A DNA stretch of 64,000 nucleotides from Vibrio orientalis CIP 102891 = ATCC 33934 (GTDB lineage: Bacteria > Pseudomonadota > Gammaproteobacteria > Enterobacterales > Vibrionaceae): contig NZ_ACZV01000005.1 of NCBI RefSeq assembly GCF_000176235.1, positions 1,054,001-1,118,000 on the forward strand. The letters are read 5' to 3'. Every line of letters begins with the position of its first letter. Position 1 is the stretch's first letter. This document shows positions 26,623 to 35,101 of the stretch, piece by piece. The notes under the pieces were generated by a model that searched no databases, was not told the origin of the DNA, and was given only the letters and a program-made list of their open reading frames with translations. The translations under genes were made by a program, and so were the position numbers.

Positions 26623-27471
26623 TTACTTTGCCAGTGCTGGTTTCGCTTCTACAGTATCCTCATCAGATAGAGAAGGTGCTGTTTTTGCGTGAGTTAGGTA
26701 TAGCGGGATACAAGTCATGATTAGACCACCCACGATGTTACCTAGGATTGTTGGAATTAGGTTGAAGTTCAACCACGTCGCGATACCGAAGTCAGCACCT
26801 AAAATCATGCCAAGTGGGAATAGGAACATGTTTACCACTGTGTGCTCAAATACTAGCGCGAAGAAGATGAAGATTGGGAACCACATCATTGCTACACGGC
26901 CAGCGACAGTGCGCGCAGTCATGTTACCAATAACGCCAAGACAAACCATTAAGTTACAGAAAATGCCGCGTACGAAACAGGTAATCCACCCGTCCATACC
27001 CATGTTTTCAAAACCTAGGCTGCGGGCAGTAGAAACGGCGATGAACTTCTTAGCAACCGCGTTTAGCTCTAGAGAGAAGTTACCCGTCAGTGATACTGCT
27101 ACTAGGTAAGCAACAATCAAAGAACCGATAAGGTTACCAAGACCAACAAGGCCCCAACAACGGAAGATACGGTTCCAAGTAATACCAGGGCGACCGTCAA
27201 ATTTTGCTAGTGGAGCAAGACCAAATACACCAGTTACTAGGTCATAACCCATAACACTTAGAATCACAAAACCTACTGGGAAGACAAGTGCGCCCACAAT
27301 GCCCATGCCTGTTTGAACGATTGTCGTAATCGCTACTACTACCGCTAGAGATAAGATGATACCTGCCATGGTGCCGCGCAAAAGCAAGTCACGAGAACTT
27401 GTCTTTGTTTTAGCTTCGCCAACGTTAATCATTGTTTGTACGAATTCAGCGGGTTTAAAGTCTGTAGACAT
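26623..27471 (-). CDS. nirC: NirC-like formate/nitrite transporter
   Basis: A 282-residue FNT-family channel with six hydrophobic helices. The start is placed at the ATG at 27471 rather than six codons earlier, because AAGGA precedes it at the right distance. Recognisable FNT features include the GLVGLGNLIGS loop and the conserved NxxVC-like segment CNLMVCLGV. It imports nitrite for NirBD, or exports excess. It sits 129 bases downstream of nirD with a long hairpin between them. Confidence 0.9.
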   Translation of the reverse strand: MSTDFKPAEFVQTMINVGEAKTKTSSRDLLLRGTMAGIILSLAVVVAITTIVQTGMGIVGALVFPVGFVILSVMGYDLVTGVFGLAPLAKFDGRPGITWNRIFRCWGLVGLGNLIGSLIVAYLVAVSLTGNFSLELNAVAKKFIAVSTARSLGFENMGMDGWITCFVRGIFCNLMVCLGVIGNMTARTVAGRVAMMWFPIFIFFALVFEHTVVNMFLFPLGMILGADFGIATWLNFNLIPTILGNIVGGLIMTCIPLYLTHAKTAPSLSDEDTVEAKPALAK

Positions 27472-27524
27472 GAATGTGTCCTTATTCAAAAAATTGAAGG
27501 TTAAAAAGTTAAAATTGAATAGTG

Positions 27525-27572
27525 AAAGGCTCGCGAATTTCTCTGTTTTTCGCCAAGAAATGACGAGCCTTT
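27525..27572. repeat. Intercistronic hairpin between nirD and nirC
   Basis: Outer stem AAAGGCTCG / CGAGCCTTT and inner stem ATTTCT / AGAAAT form a long interrupted hairpin with no T-run after it on the minus strand. It could be a partial terminator or an mRNA-processing/stability site that sets nirC below nirBD. Confidence 0.55.
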
Positions 27573-27600
27573 AAGCTATTGAATCTCTTATAACGGACTA

Positions 27601-27924
27601 TTAAGCCGCGATTTCTACCGATCCTTTGGTCACTCGTGCTTTATACGCTTTCACGTTGAATTGTTCATTTTCCATGCACGCCCCGGTTTTCAGGTTAAAG
27701 CGCTGCTTCTTAAGCGGGCTTGCAACCCACAGCTGCTCATCGTGCTCAACGATCAGGCCGCGAGATAGCACGTTTGATTGGAAGAAAGGGTCCATGTTGT
27801 TAATCGCAAACACTTCTTCTGTCGCTCGTGGGCGGAAAATTGCTACTTGCTCACCGTCTACCAAAGCCACTACACCTGTGCCTGGGATGATGTCTTCAAT
27901 GTTACAAACTTTTGTAAATGCCAT
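27601..27924 (-). CDS. nirD: Nitrite reductase (NADH) small subunit
   Basis: A 107-residue Rieske-fold protein without the cluster ligands: the single Cys in VCNIEDI and the one in TGACMENEQ do not form C-x-H pairs, as is usual for NirD. Motifs IPGTGVVALVDGEQVAIF and VASPLKKQRFNLKTGACM (partly) match the family. It pairs with NirB in cytoplasmic nitrite reduction to ammonium. AAGGGGAG precedes the ATG, 14 bases after the nirB stop. Confidence 0.93.
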   Translation of the reverse strand: MAFTKVCNIEDIIPGTGVVALVDGEQVAIFRPRATEEVFAINNMDPFFQSNVLSRGLIVEHDEQLWVASPLKKQRFNLKTGACMENEQFNVKAYKARVTKGSVEIAA

Positions 27925-27938
27925 AATCTCTTCTCCCC

Positions 27939-30497
27939 TTACACGACTTCTACGTGAAGGATGTCGCCTTTCGCTTCAGGATGTTTTTCAGTAAATGTCG
28001 CTGGGCGATGCTGCTCACGTCCATCAGTAACAAACATGACATTATCATCACGCTCGTCAGAGTTAACGAAGTGGGCAAAACGCTTAAGCTGAGTTTCGTC
28101 GTTAACCGTATCAGTCCACTCACAGCGGTACTCTTCGACTAGCTTCGCAACGTCTGATTCTAGCTGATCATTGATGCCAAGCTTGTCTTCAATAATCACT
28201 TCGCGTAGGTAGTCGATGCCACCTTCAAGGTTTTCAAACCATACAGAAGTACGTTGTAGTGGCGCTGCTGTACGGATGTAGAACATCATGAAACGGTCGA
28301 TGTATTTCAGTAGTGTCTCTTGGTCTAGGTCACCTGCAAGTAGGTCAGCGTGACGTGGCTTCATACCACCGTTACCACACACGTACATGTTCCAACCAGC
28401 GTCTGTGGCGATAATACCCAGATCTTTACCCTGCGCTTCAGCACATTCACGAGTACAACCAGACACACCAAACTTCATCTTATGAGGAGTACGAATACCC
28501 TTGTAGCGGTTCTCAATCATGACGCCTAAGCCAACAGAATCTTGAACGCCGTAGCGACACCAAGTCGAACCTACACAAGTCTTAGCCATACGTAGCGCTT
28601 TTGCGTACGCTTGGCCCGTTTCATAACCTGCCGCAATTAGCTTCTTCCAAATTGCTGGAAGATCGTCTTTTTGCGCACCAAATAGACCGATACGCTGCGC
28701 ACCAGTGATCTTAGTGTAAAGGTTGTATTCAGCCGCAACGTCAGCAAGAACAGATAGTGCCTGAGGCGTTACTTCACCACCTGCCATACGAGGGATAACT
28801 GAGTAAGTACCATCTTTTTGCATGTTACCTAGGAAGTTATCGTTGGTATCGTGCAGTTTAACTAGTGATGGTTTAAGGATGTGGTCACCCCAGCATGAAG
28901 CAAGAATAGAACCTGCTAGAGGCTTACATACTTCACAACCGTAGCCAGTGCCGTGTTTCTCTAGTAGCTCTTCGAACGATTTGATTTCACCGATACGTAC
29001 GAGGTGGAATAGCTCTTGACGAGAGTAAGCAAAGTGCTCACATACGTCGTTCTTCACTTCAACGCCTGCTTTTGCAAGCTCAGCGTTAAGAACTGAAGTC
29101 ACAAGAGGAATACAACCACCACAACCTGTGCCCGCACCTGTCACTGCTTTGATATCACCAATTGTGTGATGACCTTGTGCAACCGCTTCTGCGATTTTGC
29201 CTTTAGTCACATCGAAACATGAACAGATAACCGCAGACTCAGGTAGCGAGTCAGCGCCAAGTGTTGGTTTTTCGCCACCAGCGTGCGCAGGTAAGATAAG
29301 CGCATCAGGGTGTTCTGGTAGGTCAATTTCATTCAGCATAAGCTGTAGAAGATCACCATAGTCAGAAGTGTCACCCACCATTACCGCGCCAAGAAGCTTC
29401 TTGTTGTCTTCAGAAACGATTAGGCGTTTGTAAACTTCTTGCTCTTCGTTTTGGTAAACGTAGCTCTTACAACCCAGAGTGCGGCCGTTAGCATCACCGA
29501 TTGAACCCACTTTCACGCCTAGAAGCTTCAACTTCGCAGACATATCAGCGCCTTCAAACTTGCTGTCGTTACCAACGATGTGGTCTACAGCCACTGTCGC
29601 CATTTTGTAACCTGGTGCCACTAGGCCGTAAAACGTTTCATTCCACGATGCACACTCACCGATTGCGTAGATGTTCTCATCTGAAGTCTGACAGAAATCG
29701 TTGATTGCGATACCACCACGCGGTGCTACGTCCAATTTCATGTCACGCGCAAGCTTGTCTTGAGGTCGAATGCCCGCAGAGAAAACGATAAAGTCAGTTT
29801 CTAGTTCTGTACCGTCAGCAAAGCGCATAACGTTACGTGCATCTTTACCCTCAGGAGCAATTTCTAGCGTGTTTTTGCTAGTATGAACTCTTACGCCCAT
29901 GCTCTCGATTTTTTGGCGCAGTTGATTACCGCCAGCTTGGTCTAACTGCTCAGCCATGAGCTTTGGTGCAAATTCAATCACGTGCGTTTCTACACCGAGA
30001 GCTTTCAGTGCACCAGCCGCTTCAAGGCCAAGTAGACCACCACCAATTACCACACCCACTTTGCTCTTCTTCGCGCACGCTTCAATTGCTTTTAGATCTT
30101 CGATAGTGCGGTAGACGAAACAGTCTTTGCTTTCACGGCCTTGGATTGGTGGAACGAATGGGAAAGAACCTGTCGCCATGATCAATTTGTCATATTTGAT
30201 TTCGCGACCAGAGCTTGAGTAAACGATGTGTTTGTCACGGTTAACGTTAATTGCACGTTCGCCGATCAACATGTTGATGCCGTGTTTCTCGTAGAAGCCT
30301 TCTTTAACTAAAGAAAGTTCATCAGCAGTGTGATGAGAAAAGTAAGAGGAAAGGTGGACTCGGTCATAAGCGACACGAGGTTCTTCACAGAAAACAGTGA
30401 TCTCATATTGAGAAGCGTCCGTCTTCTCAACTAGGTCTTCAATGTAACGGTGACCTACCATACCGTTACCGATAACAACCAGCTTCAACTTGCTCAT
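27939..30497 (-). CDS. nirB: Nitrite reductase (NADH) large subunit
   Basis: An 852-residue flavo-siroheme enzyme that reduces nitrite to ammonium with NADH. Order: FAD-binding GNGMVGHRYIED at the N-terminus, NAD-binding GGGLLGLEAAGA (about 153-164), BFD-like 2Fe-2S domain with CSCFDVTKG and TGCGGC (about 423-462), then ferredoxin-half and siroheme/4Fe-4S domains with cysteines in TCVGSTWCRYG and SGCTRECAEA. Length is normal for the family. TTAGGA precedes the ATG. It heads nirB-nirD-nirC-cobA, with FNR and NarP-like sites upstream. Confidence 0.96.
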   Translation of the reverse strand: MSKLKLVVIGNGMVGHRYIEDLVEKTDASQYEITVFCEEPRVAYDRVHLSSYFSHHTADELSLVKEGFYEKHGINMLIGERAINVNRDKHIVYSSSGREIKYDKLIMATGSFPFVPPIQGRESKDCFVYRTIEDLKAIEACAKKSKVGVVIGGGLLGLEAAGALKALGVETHVIEFAPKLMAEQLDQAGGNQLRQKIESMGVRVHTSKNTLEIAPEGKDARNVMRFADGTELETDFIVFSAGIRPQDKLARDMKLDVAPRGGIAINDFCQTSDENIYAIGECASWNETFYGLVAPGYKMATVAVDHIVGNDSKFEGADMSAKLKLLGVKVGSIGDANGRTLGCKSYVYQNEEQEVYKRLIVSEDNKKLLGAVMVGDTSDYGDLLQLMLNEIDLPEHPDALILPAHAGGEKPTLGADSLPESAVICSCFDVTKGKIAEAVAQGHHTIGDIKAVTGAGTGCGGCIPLVTSVLNAELAKAGVEVKNDVCEHFAYSRQELFHLVRIGEIKSFEELLEKHGTGYGCEVCKPLAGSILASCWGDHILKPSLVKLHDTNDNFLGNMQKDGTYSVIPRMAGGEVTPQALSVLADVAAEYNLYTKITGAQRIGLFGAQKDDLPAIWKKLIAAGYETGQAYAKALRMAKTCVGSTWCRYGVQDSVGLGVMIENRYKGIRTPHKMKFGVSGCTRECAEAQGKDLGIIATDAGWNMYVCGNGGMKPRHADLLAGDLDQETLLKYIDRFMMFYIRTAAPLQRTSVWFENLEGGIDYLREVIIEDKLGINDQLESDVAKLVEEYRCEWTDTVNDETQLKRFAHFVNSDERDDNVMFVTDGREQHRPATFTEKHPEAKGDILHVEVV

Positions 30498-30561
30498 AGT
30501 ACTTCCTAAGGGTTAGGTTTTTTATCTGATCCAATTGTTAATTATGAAAGAAAATTAATAC

Positions 30562-30575
30562 ATGATGTAAATCAA
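30562..30575 (-). promoter_or_regulatory. FNR box of nirB
   Basis: Minus strand TTGATTTACATCAT matches TTGAT-N4-ATCAA at nine of ten fixed positions. Its centre is 71 bases before the nirB ATG, suitable for class II activation under oxygen limitation, as in E. coli nirB. Confidence 0.75.
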
Positions 30576-30589
30576 TTACAGAATTAAAC

Positions 30590-30604
30590 TACCCTAAAGG
30601 GGTA
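30590..30604 (-). promoter_or_regulatory. NarP/NarL-like inverted repeat upstream of nirB
   Basis: TACCCTAAAGGGGTA contains two facing heptamers resembling TACYYMT. The spacing is 7-1-7 instead of the canonical 7-2-7, so binding is uncertain. It lies about 28 bp upstream of the FNR box, as in the E. coli nirB promoter. Confidence 0.45.
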
Positions 30605-30891
30605 TGAACACAAAATAACCGCTTAATTTCTGTAACTGGATTACATTGATGAGTGAACGCATTCAAATTTACGACACAATTCAAATTCTTCTATAAATAG
30701 TTTGAAACCTTTTGCGATAATTCCTACTTTTTAGCTCCCTCTTTTGTTCAAAACTCTCCGTTCTCTTCTTTGATATAACGTTTTATTATCATAATGCTAA
30801 TTATCGATAATTTTTATTTCATTTGAGCATAAATTAAGATCCTCTTCATCAAATTAAACAGTCCGAAATATTCGAACCAGAGGAATAAATT

Positions 30892-31383
30892 ATGAAAATG
30901 AATCACGTAGGCATTATGGTTGGCGATATGGACAAAGCCGTTGAGTTTTACACTAAAGCGCTTGGCCTTCGCATCGTAATGAACAACACCAAAGTGATAG
31001 AAGAGCGTGAAACGGCGATTGGCCGCATGTGTATCGCCGTATTTGGTGAAGGCTTCAAAGGCTTTAATATCGCTCACCTTGTTACTGCAGATGGTATCGG
31101 TGTTGAACTGTTCGAGATGAAAGAGCGCCAAGAACGCCATGACGTCGACTTTTCTCGCTTAGGTATCTTCCACTTCTGTCTGCAGGTATCAAAAGAGCAA
31201 TTTGAAACCGCAATCAAACGTGTTGAAGAGTATGGCGGTAAGGTTCGTATGGACATCATGCGTTACCACCCTGAAGATGAACTAAAGCAAGCACAAATGG
31301 TTTACCTAGAAGACCCATTTGGCAACTTATTTGAATTCTATTCACACTCTTACGAAGAAACATACGCTTCTGATTACGAATAA
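30892..31383 (+). CDS. VOC-superfamily (glyoxalase-like) protein
   Basis: A 163-residue protein with two beta-alpha-beta-beta-beta modules of the vicinal-oxygen-chelate fold. It begins MNHVGIMVGDMDKAVEFY, with the first metal-ligand His. The segments VELFEMKE, FHFCLQVS and YLEDPFGNLFEFY supply further candidate ligands (Glu, His, Glu). Substrate unknown; glyoxalase, dioxygenase or resistance activities are all possible for this fold. It stands alone, with a hairpin just after the stop. Confidence 0.82.
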   Translation: MKMNHVGIMVGDMDKAVEFYTKALGLRIVMNNTKVIEERETAIGRMCIAVFGEGFKGFNIAHLVTADGIGVELFEMKERQERHDVDFSRLGIFHFCLQVSKEQFETAIKRVEEYGGKVRMDIMRYHPEDELKQAQMVYLEDPFGNLFEFYSHSYEETYASDYE

Positions 31384-31390
31384 TAAAATG

Positions 31391-31417
31391 ACGGAGTTGG
31401 CCATGTACCAACTCCGT
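31391..31417 (+). terminator. Hairpin after the VOC gene
   Basis: Perfect 10-bp stem ACGGAGTTGG / CCAACTCCGT, seven bases after the stop codon. The following sequence is AT-rich without a strong T-run, so termination may be partial. Confidence 0.6.
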
Positions 31418-31630
31418 ATCATATTCATTTATCCCTATATTAAATAAGGACAAAACCCCAACCAAACGACGTAAACGTTTTCTTTTTGATAAGCAAGTCG
31501 CAATTCTCATTTACGTACATTACAGGTTCTAATTGTGTGATCTTGGTACAGGTATTGCCTTGATTCTGCGCCTAAACGTAATACTATAGTCGGATATTCA
31601 TACTCAGGCATATGCATGTAAGGTCTCGTC

Positions 31631-32668
31631 ATGGAGCTAGACATATTCAACCCTACTCGGCAATTGCGTAGAACTGTTTTGTTTTGGCTGAGTATTGCTT
31701 TAGCATTTTTGGCAGTGCTCATCGCTTATCTAAACACCTTCTATGGCGGGTATTATTTACTCGCGGCAATACAACTTGTTTCTTGCCTATTCTCTCTATA
31801 TGTTGCATATACCAGTTACAAAGGTGACACTTCACTTTGGGTCGCCAATAGTTTTGTCTATATCTTAATCGGGGTCGTTACTCTTGCAACTTATGTTCAC
31901 CCTATAGAACATGGCAGTTTCATCTGGAGCCTGTTATTCCCTGTATTGTTTTACCTAATACTAGGACGAAGATATGGCGTTATCGCTTCAGGTGTTGGCT
32001 TCACTATCATAGTCATGCTCGTAATGCACAAGACCTACTACAACGGCGGCTTAAACTTCGCAGAGTTATCGGTCAATTTCTCTTTGGCCTACCTCTGTAT
32101 TTGGCTTTCTTCCCATATTCTAGAAGTAAAAAGAAAAACATCTGTGACCTCATTAGGACAACTCGCCTCTCGCGATGCTCTGACTGGGGTCTACAACAGA
32201 CACGCACTGATCCATAACTTTGAGCGTTACCGAAATGAAAGTGCCAAAGTCCCACTCTCTCTGCTGATTCTGGACTTAGATTATTTCAAAAATGTCAATG
32301 ACAAGTATGGTCACGATGCTGGCGATAGAGTACTGGTACAGACAGCTGCGCTGATCGATAGCTTTTGTGATGAACATTTAGTCTATCGAATTGGTGGTGA
32401 AGAGTTTTGTATTGCTTTACATAATACGGAAGTAAAGTCTGCTATGTACAAGGCTGAGCAAATTCGAACTGGCATTGAACACTATACGTTTAATGATAAA
32501 GAAAATCCGATCAGACTAACTGCAAGTATCGGCATCTATCAATGCGATCACTATAAGTGTTTAGAAGATGTATTGCGTGAAGCAGATAAAGAACTGTACA
32601 AAGCGAAGAGTAACGGTCGAAACCAAGTGATGGTGTGTAATCAAACCGAATGCTCAACTTGCGGATAG
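31631..32668 (+). CDS. Membrane diguanylate cyclase
   Basis: A 345-residue protein with about six N-terminal membrane segments (roughly residues 15-180) and a C-terminal GGDEF domain. The active site is GGEEF (255-259), with the substrate region LDLDYFKNVNDKYGHDAGD, so cyclic di-GMP synthesis is expected. The residues at the inhibitory-site position are CDEH rather than RxxD, which predicts no product feedback. It ends in a short tail with three cysteines (CNQTECSTCG). AAGGTC precedes the ATG. The ligand for the membrane sensor is unknown. Confidence 0.88.
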   Translation: MELDIFNPTRQLRRTVLFWLSIALAFLAVLIAYLNTFYGGYYLLAAIQLVSCLFSLYVAYTSYKGDTSLWVANSFVYILIGVVTLATYVHPIEHGSFIWSLLFPVLFYLILGRRYGVIASGVGFTIIVMLVMHKTYYNGGLNFAELSVNFSLAYLCIWLSSHILEVKRKTSVTSLGQLASRDALTGVYNRHALIHNFERYRNESAKVPLSLLILDLDYFKNVNDKYGHDAGDRVLVQTAALIDSFCDEHLVYRIGGEEFCIALHNTEVKSAMYKAEQIRTGIEHYTFNDKENPIRLTASIGIYQCDHYKCLEDVLREADKELYKAKSNGRNQVMVCNQTECSTCG

Positions 32669-32690
32669 TTAGCAGTATGGCCCGATAGCA

Positions 32691-32712
32691 AAAGAGGGCC
32701 TTAGCCCTCTTC
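32691..32712. terminator. Hairpin at the convergent ends of the cyclase and DUF2726 genes
   Basis: AAGAGGGC-CTTA-GCCCTCTT stem-loop overlapping the stop of the minus-strand gene; it lies between the two convergent genes. Confidence 0.6.
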
Positions 32713-33357
32713 CTCAAATACGACATTATAGTTTTCTGTATAAGTACAATGTGGTTGGCGACTACAGGTAAAGAACCGGCGCCCTTTATGCTCACCCTGG
32801 CTAGCCACTTTTATGCTCATTGGACTTCCACAACGTTTACAAAAACGTACTTCTTTATCTGGCTCGATTAAGTCGATATGAGCCGCAAGTAACCTGCGTA
32901 GACGGCTGACTTGATAGCTGTGTTTAATGTTGGTGCCAATTAACGGTATACCTGCTGACTGACAGACATGAATAAGCAGTTTTTGACGATCAACCTTTCC
33001 TTTACTCAGTTCCTTACCATTGTCTAATTCAATTGCAACCCGCACTTCTAGTGTTCTAGGGTCGCAAACAACATAGTCAAAGTAGCTTTTCGCAATGCGA
33101 TTGTTAGCAATAAACCACTGCTTCTTATCCGTCGCAAGAGGAGTGAGTACACTGGTTAAGTTGACCTTAGTCATAACAATGCCATGCTGACCTACAGCCG
33201 CCGTTAGTGCATTGTAAAACGCTGACTCTTGGGCATTGAGCAATGGCCCTTTCTTTTTAAAACTACTATCTTTCAGCTCATCTTGTTTCAAATAGCGCTT
33301 CTGTACGACAACAAAGAAGACCACTAAAATCACTACGACAATAAAAACACTTTCCAT
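32701..33357 (-). CDS. DUF2726 protein with topoisomerase-type zinc ribbon
   Basis: A 218-residue protein. N-terminal membrane anchor (about 4-20). DUF2726, a nuclease-related fold, spans about 40-150, with FDYVVCDPRTLEVRVAIELD (partly FDYVVCD, VAIELD) giving acidic residues of a PD-(D/E)xK-like site and KVDRQKLL following. The C-terminal zinc ribbon uses cysteines in FCKRCGSPM and FFTCSRQPHC, like the ribbons of topoisomerase I. This architecture is common in vibrios. The biochemical role is unknown; a membrane-tethered nucleic-acid-processing enzyme is possible. Confidence 0.78.
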   Translation of the reverse strand: MESVFIVVVILVVFFVVVQKRYLKQDELKDSSFKKKGPLLNAQESAFYNALTAAVGQHGIVMTKVNLTSVLTPLATDKKQWFIANNRIAKSYFDYVVCDPRTLEVRVAIELDNGKELSKGKVDRQKLLIHVCQSAGIPLIGTNIKHSYQVSRLRRLLAAHIDLIEPDKEVRFCKRCGSPMSIKVASQGEHKGRRFFTCSRQPHCTYTENYNVVFEEEG

Positions 33358-33429
33358 CTGTGTAAAATCAACCCTTTAGCAAGCTCATATACTGATTATT
33401 AGAGTTTATACGCGAAGAGCAACATAATG

Positions 33430-34242
33430 TTAGTGTTTTTGAGATTCTAAGTTCGGTAACGCCAATTTTATTACAACACGCTCAGTCGGGTTGAGGGTCT
33501 TATAGCTTGCTCCCCAATACTTATCAACCAGTTGATCGATAAGCCCATCACGCTTAGCTTGTCTTAAAGCTGACTCAATTTCCGTTTTGTATTGAGCCAT
33601 ACTTGGTGACAAGTAGAACTTAAAGTCTTTTTCATAAACCAATAGGAGGCGCTGTTCGATTGCCAAGTGTCGATTCATCGCAGCCTCAGCACCTATCTCG
33701 TTAATTCCTCTTGGGAAGTAGTTAACCTCACCATCAGCACTCAGTTTGCTGTACAAAGTGCGCCATTCACCATCTTCTAGGTATACGCTGAGCTGATTAT
33801 TGCGCCATACATCAACATCGAACCAATTCACCCCCATACCTGCAATCAATCTTGAGTCCCTCAACTCTTCGATAGTTTCTATGGCATCAAACCTAGGTTG
33901 TAACTCGGGCGGAATCAACAATACCCTTTTACCAATTAAGCCATTTGTCAAAGGCACATCGACCGCAACGTAACGGTGATCTCTGTCCGGCGTGCTTAAT
34001 AGCCAAGTCATACTCAACTTGTCACTTTCCACCATCTTTATGACACGCTTTTGTGGAATATGCTCACTGGGTAAATCAATACGTACTTCGTATCCAGCTT
34101 TTGTTAACGCCTCATATAACAACTCATGGTAAAACTGATGCCCCCCATCTATTTGAGAGGCCAGAGTTAACGTTAATGATTCCTTTGCGAAAGACTGCAT
34201 GGATAGAGATAAAGCAGCAACGGTGAACACCCATAGTTTCAT
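33430..34242 (-). CDS. Periplasmic binding-protein-like protein (SBP_bac_3 type), second of a tandem pair
   Basis: A 270-residue secreted protein. The start is set at 34242 (MKLWVF) because AAGG is well spaced from it, not two codons earlier. Signal peptide about 1-19 (SFA/KE). The body resembles type-2 periplasmic binding proteins (ELLYEALTKAGYEVRIDLP, VDVPLTNGLIGKRVLLI and the C-terminal ALRQAKRDGLIDQL-like helix). It has no permease partner. It lies just after the other binding protein and probably shares its transcript. Ligand unknown. Confidence 0.7.
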   Translation of the reverse strand: MKLWVFTVAALSLSMQSFAKESLTLTLASQIDGGHQFYHELLYEALTKAGYEVRIDLPSEHIPQKRVIKMVESDKLSMTWLLSTPDRDHRYVAVDVPLTNGLIGKRVLLIPPELQPRFDAIETIEELRDSRLIAGMGVNWFDVDVWRNNQLSVYLEDGEWRTLYSKLSADGEVNYFPRGINEIGAEAAMNRHLAIEQRLLLVYEKDFKFYLSPSMAQYKTEIESALRQAKRDGLIDQLVDKYWGASYKTLNPTERVVIKLALPNLESQKH

Positions 34243-34251
34243 ACACATGCC

Positions 34252-35010
34252 TTAACGGTATTTATTGAGAATTTGCTGATAGATACTGATTCCAGTTTCA
34301 GGCGAACGCTTGAGATCATTAAGAGCTTGCTGAAAATGCAATATCATGGTGCTGTCGACCTCCAGATTAAAGGCAAAGTAGAGCTCGCCTTCTCTTAAAA
34401 CATAGACGACTTCATACTCATCAGTATCGTAACCACTTTTTTTGATCCACCACTTGGCGACATTTTCTTCATAAGCCCATAGGTCGATACGCTCTTTAGT
34501 CAGTTGTTCGGCCAGTGTATCCGGCACAGAGCTCTCAACCATAGAATCGCGAGGAACACCCAGCTCTAACAATAACTGCTCTCCAACATCATCTCGAATA
34601 ACACCAATTCGATACTTTGCGAGTACCATCGAGTGGCTTATCTCTATGTTCCTTGAGCGTTTTGCTAGCACGACGATTCTTGTGGGGCTGATTGGTCCCG
34701 CCCATTGGAAGATATGCTCACGTAACTGCGTACGCGTGGTAGAAAACAACACCGTGTCAGGTTTGATAAGTGCCGTTCGATAAGCTCTAGGCCAAGGTTG
34801 CAAGTTGATTTGTGAGAGTTCAATTGGACTTTGGGATTGTTTTCCAACAGCCTGTAACAGGTCAACAGCAATACCTTGAAGGGCGCCATTTTGCTCAAAA
34901 TTATAAGGTGGGTACTGCTCAGTCAGATAGGTAAGCTCATTTATCTGCGAACTTCGAGCTGAGCTTATCGTGACGAAAAAACTTAACAATATGTAGATAA
35001 CGAGTCGCAT
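34252..35010 (-). CDS. Periplasmic amino-acid-binding-like protein (SBP_bac_3), first of a tandem pair
   Basis: A 252-residue secreted protein with a signal peptide (about 1-20). The mature part starts with the family pattern LTYLTEQYPPYNFEQNGALQG, given in part as YPPYNFEQNG, then GIAVDLLQAV and RAYRTALIKPDTVLFSTTRT (partly). It binds an unknown small molecule. No ABC transporter is nearby; a sensory role with the adjacent two-component system is plausible. Its ribosome site (GAGG) is inside a perfect 12-bp inverted repeat ending at the start codon. Confidence 0.72.
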   Translation of the reverse strand: MRLVIYILLSFFVTISSARSSQINELTYLTEQYPPYNFEQNGALQGIAVDLLQAVGKQSQSPIELSQINLQPWPRAYRTALIKPDTVLFSTTRTQLREHIFQWAGPISPTRIVVLAKRSRNIEISHSMVLAKYRIGVIRDDVGEQLLLELGVPRDSMVESSVPDTLAEQLTKERIDLWAYEENVAKWWIKKSGYDTDEYEVVYVLREGELYFAFNLEVDSTMILHFQQALNDLKRSPETGISIYQQILNKYR

Positions 35011-35063
35011 AAACGACCTCTATAAAATCTCTTGTGATCCTATTTATAATGTAGAGGTCGTTT
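35011..35063 (-). promoter_or_regulatory. Inverted repeat covering the ribosome site of the binding-protein gene
   Basis: AAACGACCTCTA at 35011-35022 is perfectly complementary to TAGAGGTCGTTT at 35052-35063, with a 29-base loop. On the minus-strand mRNA the second arm ends directly at the ATG and contains the GAGG Shine-Dalgarno. A folded stem would therefore hide the ribosome site. As DNA it could instead be an operator. Confidence 0.6.
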
Positions 35064-35101
35064 GCATTTACGTCTAGGAACTAGCACTAAAGCATGAGGT
35101 T

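Larger units (their letters stand above)
30498..30891. other. Divergent intergenic region nirB / VOC gene
   Basis: A 394-base AT-rich gap with no convincing gene. The nirB-proximal third holds the FNR and NarP-like sites listed separately. In the part nearest the VOC-fold gene I see AT-rich sequence but no operator I can name; a Shine-Dalgarno (AGAGGAA) precedes the ATG at 30892. Confidence 0.6.

Noticed and set aside
26717..27109. 130-codon plus-strand frame opposite nirC
   Set aside because: Antisense shadow of a well-conserved membrane protein gene; no start context or family.
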